Positions 44,880 to 54,900 of a DNA stretch of 64,000 nt are shown in pieces (within the stretch, counting starts at the first letter, position 1; each line of letters opens with the position of its first letter). The stretch is from Campanula takesimana. Its lineage: Eukaryota > Streptophyta > Magnoliopsida > Asterales > Campanulaceae. The notes below the pieces were generated by a model, which saw nothing but the letters and a program-made list of their open reading frames with translations, searched no databases and was not told where the DNA came from. Position numbers and translations under genes: made by a program. The stretch is from NCBI GenBank assembly GCA_026119855.1, contig JAOWBW010000301.1, positions 248,001-312,000 of the forward strand, in the 5' to 3' direction.

Positions 44880-46208
44880 TATTAAAAAAATAAGTCTTAT
44901 AATTAAATTATAAGATAAACATGAGTCTTATAAAGAACTTATAAGATTAAAACTAGTCTTATACACTAATTATAGGAATTTGATTGGATTTGTCCAAAAA
45001 AAAAGTAACATATTTTTTTCTTACAAATGAAACAAATGTGAGAAAAATGGCTCTTATTCTTGATTTATCAAAGGCGGACTGGTCTTATACATCAATGCTA
45101 AGAGTTGACTAATGTTTGACTAAATAGTAGAGTGAACATTTATAAAATAATAAATTTTAAAGTTATTTTTGTGAAAAAAATTACTCTTTTACTTCAATTA
45201 TAAGAGGAGAATTGGTCATATACATTAGGTATATGAGTTTGACCGAGATTTGACCAAATAATATTTTAGTTTTTTATTAAACGTAAAAAAAAAACATGAC
45301 TTTTTTACATTAATTATAAGAGGTGGACATGTCTTATGTGTCAGTTATAAGAGTTGACTGATATTTGACCGAATACGAAAGACAAAATTAATTAAATATT
45401 ATTATTATTTATTTATTTTGTGATTTTTTTTTTTTGAAATAATGACACTTATACTTCAATTATAAGATAAGAATTCATCTTATACACCAACTATAAGAGT
45501 TTGACAAAATTTGACCAATATTTTTTTTTACTCTTATATGTTAATTACTGGTCTTATATGTCAGTTATAAGAGTTTGATCAGGATTTGAGCGAATAATAT
45601 TATATTTTTTCTTAAAAGTTGAAAAAAAGAAAAAAAAAACTGACTCTTATATGTTAATTATTGGTCTTATATGTCAGTTATAAGAGTTTGACCGAGATTT
45701 GAGCGAAGAATATTATATTTTTTCTTAAAAGTTGAAAAAAGTGAAAAAAAAAACTGAGGGTCATATGTTAATTATTGGTCTTATATGTCAGTTATAAGAG
45801 TTTGACCGGGATTTGACCGAATAATATTATATACTTTTTTCTTAAAAGTTGACCGGGATTTGACCGAATAATATTATATACTTTTTTCTTAAAAGTTGAA
45901 ACAAGTGAAAAAAAATTGACTCTTATATGTTAATTATTGGTCTTATATGTCAGTTATAAGAGTTTGACCGGGATTTGACCGAATAATATTATATTTTTTT
46001 CTTAAATGTTGAAAAAAATGAATTTTTTTTTTACTCTTATATGTTAATTATTGGTCTTATATGTCAGTTATAAGAGTTTAACCGCGATTTGACCGAATAA
46101 TATTATATTTTTTTCTTAAAAGTTGAAAAAAATGAAATTTTTTGACTCATTATATGTTAATTATTGGTTTTATATGCCAGTTATAAGAGTTTGACCGGGG
46201 TTTGACCA

Positions 46209-46285
<77 letters not shown>

Positions 46286-46460
46286 TTTAAAAGATGAAAA
46301 AAGTGAAAGAAATTACCTCTTATATGTTAATTATTGGTTTTATATGTCAGTTATAAGAGTTTGACCGAATAATATTATATTTTTTTCTTAAAAATAAAAA
46401 AAGTGAAAAATAACTGACTCTTATATGTTAATTATTGGTATTATATAAGTTATAAGAGGG
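44880..46460. repeat. ~113-bp satellite-like array
   Basis: A unit with GGTCTTATATGTCAGTTATAAGAGTTTGACCGGGATTTGACCGAATAATATTATATT and a T/A-rich spacer recurs with starts at 45551, 45664, 45778, 45940, 46054, 46167 and 46337. Spacing is 113-114 bp, with a 48-bp internal duplication in one unit and a TA run in another. Older, more divergent units reach back to about 44890. GTTATAAGAG and CTTATA(A)G words make each unit partly self-complementary. No coding. Confidence 0.85.
46212..46281. repeat. (TA)n microsatellite, ~35 units
   Basis: Uninterrupted TA dinucleotides within one satellite unit. Confidence 0.97.
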
Positions 46461-46621
46461 CAGATCAATCTTTTTGTAAGCGAGGAGTGTCTCTGGCATT
46501 ACTGATCTGTTGGGTCCTTATTAAGAATATAAGTTGGTAGTGGAGGCCCTAGAGTCCAAAGCCCTATAAATAAATAATGATAAATGAATTTTTTAGGCAA
46601 AAGTAGAGGACCACCATACAT
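46461..46621. other. Unassigned stretch after the satellite
   Basis: GTTGGGTCCTTATTAAGAATAT at about 46507 weakly mirrors GTTGGGAGGGCCC...AATTCCCTT (minus strand, about 44035-44065), which could be the two ends of one old element holding the satellite. Too degenerate to call. Confidence 0.25.
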
Positions 46622-46880
46622 ACTACTCCCTCCGTTTCAGAAAGATAGTCCACCTTTTTTCGTTGTTACTACGAGGGAACTTTGAGCAGTTATAAATGCT
46701 ACTTATAATTATGTTAATGTGAATCTAAAAATTGATATTAATAGTATTTATAATGGTGTATCAAGAACAATTTCAAAAATTTCATTAGAATAATTAAAAG
46801 TAGCCTTAATTATTACTCAAAGTTCCTTCGTAAAACCCATGAAAATAGGGGGACTATCATTTTGGGACAGAGAGAGTACT
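46622..46880. mobile_element. Stowaway-type MITE
   Basis: Ends TACTCCCTCCGTTTCAGAAAG and CATTTTGGGACAGAGAGAGTA, about 260 bp, pairing over GATAGTCC/GGACTATC. The interior repeats CAAAGTTCCTTCGT, also seen in the MITE at 38881. Confidence 0.85.
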
Positions 46881-47011
46881 ATATAGGCCAGGGTGGGGAT
46901 GGATAGGCCGCGTTTGGAATGGAATGATATACTCAAGTCAACTGGTCATACTTGGCTGCTGAGCTTATCGTGTTTGCTCATGAATTAAATAAATTTTTGG
47001 TCCCTATCTTT

Positions 47012-47473
47012 ATTTTTATTTTTTTTAAGCAACACACAAATATATACCACACAAAACATAAAGTTATGTTACATGCATAGTGATGGCTTGATACAAGCCT
47101 AACTCCCTACAAGTCACAATCCCATTACAGTCATTACTTAAAGTTGGATATAAATAAATACGAGGGTGTTGAAACTGAACATCTAAAATTTTCATATCTG
47201 CTGCATTTTTAGCCAAAAGATCAGCAGCTGCAATTCTTCTCTATAACCAAAAGAGCACCAAACTTCATCAAAAGCTACCATTAGATATCGACAGTCAAGG
47301 AGCAAAGCGAGCACGCCCATCGGTAGAGTATGATTTCTGCATAAGACATTAAAAGTAACTAATGAATCTGTCTCAATATGAATTTTATCTAATTGCAACA
47401 AACGAGCGTAAAATAGTCCCATTCGAAAAGCCCATATTTCAGCTATCATATTGGTAGTAAAACCAATATCATA
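47012..47473 (-). mobile_element. 5'-truncated LINE with RNase H domain
   Basis: On the minus strand the insert ends in an A-rich tail (TTAAAAAAAATAAAAAT) and is flanked by a 15-bp duplication AAAGATAGGGACCAA (46997-47011 and 47474-47488), the mark of target-primed reverse transcription. Coding shows an RVT_3-type RNase H: TTNMIAEIWAFRMGLFYAR, then IHIETDSL. After a frame change near 47240 come CAADLLAKNAADMKI-like residues. It is about 460 bp; endonuclease and RT are missing through 5' truncation. Confidence 0.85.
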
Positions 47474-47488
47474 TTGGTCCCTATCTTT

Positions 47489-47963
47489 CAACCTCTTTTT
47501 TCATCATTCGGTTTTCGGCCCATTCTTTTAAGATTAGAGTCCTAAAACAATAAAGATACAAGTGGAAAAGTTGTCCAAGATCAAACGGGTTGGTGAAAAT
47601 CAAGGAGAGGTCAAAAAGGAGAAGGAAATCGAGAAGGTGCAGAACACGGGCTGCACGGCCGAGCGTATGGAGGCACACGGCCGAGCTGCTCGGGCGGGTC
47701 AAGGGTTTTGCCCGACCGTGCACTACGGGGAGAAGGCTATTGTATTCGGTGGAAAATAGAGCATGGCTGCTTTGGCCATAGTGCATGGCCGAGCTGCACG
47801 GCCGAGTAACCAAATGTGCACGACCGTGCACGTCGGCAACAGCCCAGTTTTTTCAGGTTTGCTATTTTGACTAGATTTCTTCCATGTATTGATTTTGGGC
47901 TTCTTTGTACGCCTATATAAGAATAGTTTCGAGTTAAAACATATTGTAACACAATATTAAACA
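47489..47963 (+). mobile_element. LTR of an unclassified copia-like element, left part
   Basis: A TATA box CGCCTATATAAGAATAG lies near 47910. Upstream is a GC-rich cluster with CTGCACGGCCGAG, CACACGGCCGAGC, GCATGGCCGAGC and GCACGACCGTGCAC words (47655-47840). The LTR is broken at 47963 by the Mutator-like element and continues at 51867. Its start was not found. The frames on both strands of the GC cluster are not genes. Confidence 0.55.
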
Positions 47964-48191
47964 GGGTTAATGACAAATTAGACCCTAAAGTCATATACCA
48001 CCCTCCCAAACGGTCCCTGATGTTTTTTTTTTTGCCAGACCAGACCTTGAAGTGTAAAAATCTCGCCAGTTAAGGCCTTTTTGACGGAAACTGTTAAAAA
48101 ACTCAGTTAAGTCATCACGTGCTATTCACGTGATATTTTTTTAGGGCATTTTCGGAAATCGACCATGGAGCGACTTGGATAAGGCCACAAA
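47964..48191. repeat. Left TIR of the MULE
   Basis: It pairs with 51651-51857. Conserved blocks include AAAGTCATATACCACCCTCC, AAGTCATCACGTGCTATTCA and CGACCATGGAGCGACTTG. The palindrome-like TCACGTGCTATTCACGTGA holds two ACGTG words that could be plant bZIP/bHLH sites. Confidence 0.88.
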
Positions 48192-48600
48192 CTGTCCACG
48201 TAATAGAATTCAGACCTTTCATTGACACATCGTGGAAAAGAGATCAATCAAGCTAGGGTTTTTGTTCTCAAAATTTGATTCCGGCGATTGACGATTTCCA
48301 GGCGATTGAAGAAGCGATTCATCAATGAAGTGAAAATGACTTGGTCGAAAAGGAAAAGAAGGGATGCATTTTTTCGTCAACACCGGTTTACGGTAAAAAC
48401 TCCCTAATTTCTTTTGATATTTTGATGTCAAATGTGTATTTTTTTTTAAAAAAAAAATGCGAGCCGTTTGTTTTGACGTGTTATTTCTTGTGTAATGACT
48501 GATTTGTTGTGAAATTTGTGTTGTATTTCACTTTATTAGTGTTCTTTTCAATTTCCTATGTGCTTTTCCATGAATATTGTATAGAAAAGTACTGAAATGT

Positions 48601-48799
48601 AACCATCAGGCTTTAGCCTGGTGGCCAGAGCTCATGGCTTCCAACCTGGAGGTCATGGGTTCGATCCCCCCTCCCCCCAGAAGTTAGAGAGAAGTTTTTC
48701 TCTCCCTAGGATTTGTCTCCTAGGCGCTTCTGCTGATGATTATGTATTGAGTTCAACTATGAATTAAATTTGATTTTTTTTTTTTTTTTTTTTAAAAAG
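48601..48799 (+). mobile_element. tRNA-derived SINE (Au-like) in a MULE intron
   Basis: About 200 bp flanked by a perfect 12-bp duplication GTACTGAAATGT (48589-48600, 48800-48811). An A-box-like TAGCCTGGTGGCCAGAG and a B box GGGTTCGATCCC are spaced as in a tRNA-type pol III promoter. The 3' end is a T-rich run, as in Au SINEs. It is not a tRNA gene: no acceptor stem forms and the sequence continues past the T-arm. Confidence 0.85.
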
Positions 48800-48995
48800 G
48801 TACTGAAATGTGTCTTTTAAAGTTGTTGAATTGTGTATTTCTGTTTAAATATGTTGTATTGGTTTTCAAACTTTAGTGTCAGTTGGATATTGTACAAAAA
48901 ATATGAATTGGGTATGGTGGTCCCCTATTTGTGTTAGTATAAGGCTATAATGGTATAATGCAAGTGTTATTTTTCAATGTGTTCCCCTGTTTGTT

Positions 48996-48998
<3 letters not shown>

Positions 48999-49067
<69 letters not shown>
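48999..49067. repeat. (TA)n microsatellite
   Basis: About 34 TA units within the intron before the PB1-like exon. The open frame through it encodes Tyr-Ile repeats and is not meaningful. Confidence 0.95.
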
Positions 49068-49068
<1 letters not shown>

Positions 49069-49989
49069 TATCTGTTAAGTCCAAAGCTAAAGTGTGCATT
49101 TTGTATGTGTTTGGTTTCTTTCATGTGTGTAGATTCTCCTTCACAGTTTTCTATTAAACTTTTCCATGGGGGATACTTTCCTAAAGGTGAAACAAATGTT
49201 TACAAAGCAGGGGAAGTAACATGGTTTGATTATTTTGAAGATGATTGTGTGTCAATGGTTGAGTTGAAGGCAGTAGTTTTAGAGGCTGGTGTAGTAAGTG
49301 ATAAGTATACATTGTACCAAAAAATACCTGGGCCACCACCTGTGTTACTAAGGGTTATAGTAAATGATAGAGATGCAACATATATGGTAATGTTTATTAA
49401 TAATAAGAGGCATGTTGAGTTGTTTGTGGAATTAGATTCTAGATGTGAAAAAGGAAAGGGTATTATGAGAAGTGAGGATCCTATGACTGAGGTGAGAGTT
49501 GATGTAGATAAGTCAGTAAGGTGGGATAGAGAGCAAGTACAGAATAATGAACAATCTGATCATGAGTCATTGCATGATAGTGAGTATGAGAGTGCAGATG
49601 ATGACATGGGAGTTGAAGTTGATGGGGATGAAACATGTGGAACTAAAAAAATGTCTAAGGCAAACACAACAACTGCTGCATCTCCAACAATTATTAACTA
49701 ATCCTTTATTACACTTATAATTTGTTTAGGTTTCACAAGAAAACACAACAACTGCTGCATCTCCATCATCTTTGCCATCACCACCAGTATCACCCCTAAC
49801 TCAAGCTACACCACCACCACCACCACCACCACCTAATTCTACAAGAACAAGTCCAAAGGTTAAGAAGGTACTCAACAATTAGTAACTGGTCATTTGCTGT
49901 GTTCTTTACTATTATTGCATCTTTATTTAATGAAGTTTACACAATTGTATTATGTTTAGGTTTCGAGACCAATTGGAACAACAAAACCA

Positions 49990-50205
49990 ACACTACCACC
50001 AAAGGCAACCAAAAAAGCAACACCACCAGTCCAGTCAACCAAAAAAGCCACACCACCAGTCCAGCCAACAAAAAACCCATCACCACCAGCTAAGGCTACC
50101 AAACAAGCTTCACCACTAGTCCAGTCAACCAAACCACCAGTCCAGTCAACCAAACAAGCATCACCACCAGTCAAGACCACCAATCAAGCATCACCACCAA
50201 CCAAA
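49990..50205. repeat. ~27-bp imperfect coding repeat
   Basis: Variants of CAACCAAAAAAGCCACACCA followed by CCAGTCC repeat seven or eight times and encode the T-K-x-A-(T/S)-P-P-V motif of the MULE gene. Confidence 0.75.
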
Positions 50206-50649
50206 CAGGTTCTTAAATTCACTTAGTCTTATGTTTTCTATTCCTCAACTGTATTGAAATTATTTACTTTTATTGGTTTTCAGAGATCAAAAGCAATGGA
50301 ACCAGTTAATCCACCACAAGAAAAAGAGCTAATTAAGTTGCCAAGGTCAAACAGGCTGAGGAGTAGATTTTAGTTCAAGAAAATTGAAGGAGTGATTGAC
50401 TTACTAGATGATATTGAAGAAGATCTTGACCTTGTTCTTCCAATGTCTCAACCTACACCAGTTTTTTCTCTATTTAGTAGCATACAGGTTGATGGAGATC
50501 AAGGAACAAGCATGAGTAACACTCAGCCATCAACCACTTCCCAGCCTTATATAGAAAAAGGGGGTAAAAGATTTGTCACTTGGAAGGATCTAAGGGAGAC
50601 TGCAAAGAAGCTCTGTGCAAAGGAAAATGAAGAAAACAAGAACAAGTGA

Positions 50650-51185
50650 ATGGATAGGATTTTATGGAGATGTGCATTTTGGATAAGTGCAGGATTTGAT
50701 TCTCTTTTTGAATACTTTATTATCTTTTATTGATGTATTTTGCATGTGACTTGGTGGGGTCTTAAGAACTATTGTCCACTTTAACTTTATTGACCTTGTA
50801 AGGTCTTTTGTACTCATATCCAATCCCCTCTTTTGTCATTAAATGTTAAACAATCTTTTGGTGCTATTTAATCATTTTTTCCATATTTCATTGTCAGTGT
50901 TTGGAAGGTAATTGTGACCCAACTTTTGAATTCTTCATTTCATGCTCATATTAACATTCTAAACATAGCACCAGGTATCCATTACACAGCAAATGAAATA
51001 GTACATTTCATGGCAAAATATGTTACATTCCATTACAAAGGTATTCATTACAAACACCCCCAATCTGACAACAAAATCAAAACATTCCCAGAAATCCCAA
51101 CATCCTTCACATACCACCAAGGATCCATTACACAACAAATGATCACCATTACTAACATTGGTGATCAAACCCTAACCAACTAACC
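50650..51185. other. Region between the convergent MULE genes
   Basis: Likely 3' untranslated regions of both genes. CATTACA recurs several times at 50975-51140 (CCATTACACAGC, TTCCATTACAAAGG, TTCATTACAAAC). No coding assigned. Confidence 0.5.
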
Positions 51186-51550
51186 TTACCAAACAAAGTA
51201 CACAATCCACGAGCAAATCAACATTAACACCAACAATTTCTGCCTTCGTTTAAGCATACTAATTTCTTTCTCCATTTCATTTCTCTTTCGAAGCAAACCA
51301 GAAATCACAACCTTCGATCTTGCGCACATCTCTGTGTCATACCATGCGAAATAGCCACAATCTTCAGACTGCAATTTCAATGAACAATCAATTTACATTT
51401 CGCCCACAAAATTAGGGATTACAGCTAATTCAATTGAAAACTTACTCTTTGGTTTGAGCATTGTAGAAATCGTCGACCTGGGTTTCTTTCAGTCCATGAG
51501 GTCTGAAATCGAGCCATCCTACCACATCTGCAAGTCAAATTCGGATTCAT
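51186..51550 (-). CDS. Small GRF zinc-finger protein with C-terminal membrane segment
   Basis: Two exons: 51446-51550 and 51186-51368, with a 77-bp intron (GTAAGTT...TTGCAG) in phase 0. The product is 95 residues. Residues 5-46 form a GRF zinc finger: CRCGRM (Cys7, Cys9), then TERNPGRRFLQC (Cys31) and SEDCGYFAWYD (Cys39). The spacing C-x-C-x21-C-x7-C and the GRxF and F-x-W-x-D signatures are intact. Residues 50-75 are charged and probably coiled coil. The last ~17 (LLVLMLICSWIVYFVW) are a membrane-spanning tail. GRF fingers bind single-stranded nucleic acid in known cases. The gene starts ~100 bp inside the right TIR, so the TIR is the likely promoter. Frame and splice sites look functional. 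Confidence 0.8.
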
Positions 51551-51650
51551 GATAGAAACCCACAAAAATCCTCCCCGGTTTCTCTCCCCTGCAGACCTAA
51601 TTATTAGTAAAGAAATTCTAATGAATGTTTGGAGGGAAAAACAGATACGT

Positions 51651-51857
51651 TTGTGGCCTTATACAAGTCGCTCCATGGTCGATTTCCGAAAATGCCCTCA
51701 AAAAAATATCACGTGAATAGCACGTGATGACTTAACTGAGTTTTTTAACAGTTTTCGTCAAAAAGGACACTTTAAGGTCTGATCTGGCGAAAAAAAAACA
51801 TCAGGGTCCGTTTGGGAGGGTGGTATATGACTTTAGGGTCTAATTTGTCATTAACCC
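51651..51857. repeat. Right TIR of the MULE
   Basis: Inverted match to 47964-48191, starting GTTTGTGGCCTTATACAAGTCG and ending TTTGTCATTAACCC. Identity is high but not complete (CTTGTATAAGG against CTTGGATAAGG). Confidence 0.88.
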
Positions 51858-51866
51858 TATTAAAAA

Positions 51867-52015
51867 ATATTTAATAAAATATTAGCTTGACGATTGCTCC
51901 TGGACGTAGCTCATGTGTTGAACTAACCGGGAAAACAATTCTTGTGTTCTTTGTGTGTGATTCTCTCATATTATTGTTTTTGGGTGCTGTGTTCTTAGTC
52001 CAAATTGCAACGGGG
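51867..52015 (+). mobile_element. Right part of the LTR interrupted by the MULE
   Basis: CGATTGCTCCTGGACGTAGCTCATG...GTGTTCTTTGTGTGTGATTC is a typical copia LTR 3' region. The end near 52015 is not exact, and no primer site follows. Confidence 0.5.
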
Positions 52016-52835
52016 TACCACTAAATTCTGAACACATTCCCAAAACGGCTTCTTAGCAGTTTGGATGTGGCCGTTAAATTTCTGATTATTAGAACGGATA
52101 TGATGACACCCTGACTTATGGGATCAAGAAGAATGATCTTCGATTTGATGTCTCCTGAACTTATAATCACAACACAACCAACAATACCGTTAAGACTAGA
52201 GGCGGGTTTGAATCCGGCTTAAGCCCTCCGGTGTGAGAATGAGATCACATAGGAAAACCTACGAATAAGGCGTAGAATGCCTTGTGTGTGTGTGTGTGAT
52301 TAGGGTTAGAGCACGTACCTTACCCTTGGGGGAGTAAAGGAAAATTTATAAGTAGAGTACGTATAATGAAGAGATAAGATCTATGTATTAACCGCCTCTG
52401 TCCTTGTAATGACACATGTCTCGATTTGGTTATATTGTCAGGAATGGACACTGAAAAGTAAGGTGTTGTTGGTAAGCTATGGCGCCATATGTCAAAGCTA
52501 TGGAACGGAAACTCAGATGCATGTCCATTGTCTCAGCACCAAGTAAACGGTTAATTGGACTTATGTGCCAGCTGGACAATACTTGGTACGGAGAGATAAC
52601 TCGGGCACTAAAGCTCGATCTCAGGGTAGCGGGAGGCTAGTTTTCCATACAGCGAGCTAGTTACTCCGGGCTGGTTTCGGATAAATTGTTCCTCTGGGCC
52701 GAGCTGGTTTAGCTTTCTTTGTATACGTGGGCTTAATTTATGTTAGGATAATTATTTTTTATTCAAATTACATGATCAAAGTATAAGTAAAGCTACTAAA
52801 ATCCTATTTCGGGTGGGACAGAGAGAGTATATTAT
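52016..52835 (-). other. Possible decayed LTR, otherwise unassigned
   Basis: On the minus strand a TATA-like CTCTACTTATAAATTTTCC lies near 52340. Words such as CCGAGCTGGTTT, GGGCTGG and GCGAGCTAG cluster at 52610-52710. This resembles a minus-strand LTR, but no termini were found. A one-sided MITE end GGGTGGGACAGAGAGAGTA lies at 52812-52830. Confidence 0.35.
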
Positions 52836-53151
52836 ATACTCCCTCCGTCCCATTTGAAGCTTCACTTATTACCCAAATGGATGTCCCGTTGATTGCTTCA
52901 TCTTTCCTAAAATGGCTATAAATTTAAGCCCCACTTGCCATCCCCACTCACTTTTTCATCTCACATACTAAATTGTGGTCCCCACTTGTCATACCCACTA
53001 AGATTTCCCCCTCACACATTTAAACTATGGGTCTCACTTGTCATACTCACTCACTTCTTCCCTCTCACAACCCATTTCCCACTTATCACTTTTCTTAATT
53101 CTTGTGCACTCTCAAAATGGTGAAGCTTCTACCGGGACTGAGGGAGTACTG
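52836..53151. mobile_element. Stowaway-type MITE
   Basis: Ends ATACTCCCTCCGTCCCATTTG and CGGGACTGAGGGAGTACTGT, with GAAGCTTCAC and GTGAAGCTTC just inside, about 315 bp. The interior has CCCCACTTG(C/T)CAT repeated three times. Confidence 0.82.
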
Positions 53152-53690
53152 TATATGGAAGCAAGTAGGATAGGTTATCACAATCACATTGTCATCTCAT
53201 TTCCACACGAAATTGAAAATGTATTTCCATTTTCATTTGCTTAATTTTCTACTCCAACCTCTTAAATTCATGAAAAATCAGGACGGGACAGGTGAGTTTT
53301 TTATTGAAATAATTAGTAAGTTGTGCATAATTTTAAATAATGAGATTTACTCGTCAACCAGTGACTAATATGAGTAATGTACTTTTGCATTCATTATCAA
53401 ATAATGCAACTTACTTATTAACTTATGACGTCAGAAAAATTAATTAGACAACTGACATGGCGTTGATGTGGCAGTGTCACGTGAGTAGGCGTCTTAAGCT
53501 TTTGACACTACGGGCAGGGACGTAACGTGACCCCATGAATGAATGAACAAAATTGTTCTTAGTAACTAACAACAGTTAATTCTTACAGATCGCATATGAT
53601 CCTTGACATCTCAACTTCATTTTGGAGCAACACGTGCAATAAGGCTGCTAGCCTGCTATTAATCTTCATATGTCCACTGCAGACATTTCT
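53152..53690. other. Intergenic, nothing recognised
   Basis: AT-rich DNA, probably with the 3' untranslated region of the gene that ends at 53691. GTGTCACGTGAGTAG at 53473 holds an ACGTG word. Confidence 0.4.
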
Positions 53691-54108
53691 CTAGTTCTCT
53701 CGGTCCTCCATTTCGCAGCGCATCTCCATAGTTTCTTTATTCCACATACAACAAAGTAAACTGTCGTAACGAACCCAAAGAAAACACATAACAGAACAAA
53801 TAACGCACGAGTAAAACATCCCCCCACTTAACCAAGAATCCGGTGACATTGTCCCAATCACGTGCACGTACGTAACTATCAAGAACACGAGCGTAGTACA
53901 TATTCCTTGCATCAGCAACCACATAACAACCTTGTTCTTGAGATTGAGTCCACTAACCAGTATTAGTATGCTGGTTAGGGATACTATCAAAGGTACCGTG
54001 TTTAATGTCAAGAATTGACTAAAATCATATGTGTTGGCTTCTTCTTTAAAGTCTAAATGCAAAATCCCAGGTGGGTTTAGCCCGGTATGGAAAGTCAATG
54101 CAGCTATA

Positions 54109-54511
54109 TGTTAGAGTAAATGACTTTGAATAAGTCAAATTTAAGAAGAAAAATGAAAGTAATTAAATCCTTTTTGGGATTTAATTAAAGACTCCTTCTG
54201 TCTTCTGGTTTAGGTCTCTAGCCTATAAATACTAGCCATAAACTAGTATTTTTCTATGCGTGATTCAATTGACATGGAGAGAGAGATCAGTGATTCTAGA
54301 TCTAGGGATTTGCATAGCTAGGAACTTTGTGATCAAAGTTCATGCAAACATAGATTAGTGTGATTATCCTCATGTAATTGTTTCTCCGCCATAATAATAT
54401 TTGTTTCCCTTTGCCCGTGGATGTAGCCAATAGAGATTGGTGAACCACGTATATTCTTTGTTGATTTGCGTTCATTATTATTTGCTATCTCTTGGGTCTG
54501 ATTTACTAACA
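54109..54511 (+). mobile_element. 5' LTR of the 2979-bp element
   Basis: 403 bp, with a TATA box GCCTATAAATACTAG near 54220. Unlike most LTRs of this window it has no GC-rich U3 cluster. Confidence 0.92.
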
Positions 54512-54513
54512 AG

Positions 54514-54525
54514 TGGTATCAGAGC
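54514..54525 (+). promoter_or_regulatory. First primer binding site (tRNA-iMet)
   Basis: TGGTATCAGAGC, exact match to the complement of initiator tRNA-Met, two bases after the 5' LTR. Confidence 0.93.
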
Positions 54526-54900
54526 CATGGTTCAGATGTTCCTGACCGGGTGGACCGCGTGTGTGCTTTATATTGGTGGGGTTCCCCTTGTGTGATATTG
54601 CGAATGGAGTCTTGCAATCGAAGGCGGTGGTGTTCCGCGGGCCGGTTGCGGTTGGTACAAGCTTTCGCTGGATATGGTCCTTGGTTTGAGGGGAGGATTG
54701 TTGGGTGGCAACCCAAAGTCCCACATCGGCAATTGAGGAAATAATTGCAAGGAATATAAGAGCACCCACCCACTTCATTAGTATGAGGCCTTTTGGGAAG
54801 TTCCCAAAAACAAATCCGTGCGGGCTAAGCCCAAAGCGGACAATATCATACTAATGTGGGAAGGTGGTGGTCGCGGTCCCTACAAGTGGTATCAGAGCCT
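54526..54900 (+). mobile_element. Captured TRIM-like module with LTR, purine tract and second PBS
   Basis: 54526-54699 is non-coding and ends in a polypurine tract GAGGGGAGGAT. 54700-54884 is a 185-bp LTR-like unit (TGTTGGGTGGCAACCCAAAG...GGTCCCTACA) with CCCACATCGG and GCCCAAAGCGGACAATATC, words common in plant TRIM and small LTRs. AGTGGTATCAGAGCC follows at 54885-54899, an exact second tRNA-iMet site. The module therefore starts and ends at a primer site. The small frames within are not genes. Confidence 0.75.

Larger units (their letters stand above)
48336..50649 (+). pseudogene. MULE gene: PB1-like N-terminus plus Pro/Thr/Lys-rich region
   Basis: A candidate first exon 48336-48392 (MTWSKRKRRDAFFRQHRFT, donor GGTAAAA) is followed by a large intron with a SINE and a (TA)n run. 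A main exon follows from about 49133: FSIKLFHGGYFPKG, VTWFDYFEDDCVSMVEL and YTLYQKIPGPPP are the PB1-like N-terminal domain found in plant Mutator-type proteins. An acidic tail (DSEYESADDDMGVEVD) follows. Later pieces (49730-49868, 49961-50207) encode Pro/Thr/Lys repeats like KATPPVQSTK. The last exon (50284-50649) ends KRFVTWKDLRETAKKL. A TAG near 50371 interrupts the last exon, and the first junction is out of phase. No DDE transposase domain follows. Confidence 0.7.
47964..51857. mobile_element. Mutator-like element (MULE), 3.9 kb, two inward genes
   Basis: Terminal inverted repeats of ~210-230 bp start GGGTTAATGACAAATTAGAC (47964) and end with the complement at 51857. Flanks TATTAAACA and TATTAAAAA are a 9-bp target duplication with one mismatch, as expected for Mutator-like elements. 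Inside are a plus-strand PB1-like/Pro-rich gene and a minus-strand GRF zinc-finger gene. Each begins about 100-150 bp inside a TIR and they converge. No MuDR-type transposase or DDE core was seen, so it is non-autonomous. A SINE, two microsatellites and a nonsense codon have accumulated in the left gene. Confidence 0.88.

Noticed and set aside
47481..47840. Frames through the GC-rich cluster at 47560-47831
   Set aside because: LTR promoter DNA with repeated GGCCGAG words; no domain in any frame.
48601..48700. tRNA gene suggested by GGTTCGATCCC
   Set aside because: Only A- and B-box-like promoters are present, no acceptor stem pairs, and the piece is bounded by a 12-bp target duplication with a T-rich tail. 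It is a SINE.
48958..49130. N-terminal extension of the PB1-like frame through the TA run
   Set aside because: Encodes Tyr-Ile repeats from a microsatellite; a splice acceptor at 49131-49132 marks the true exon start.
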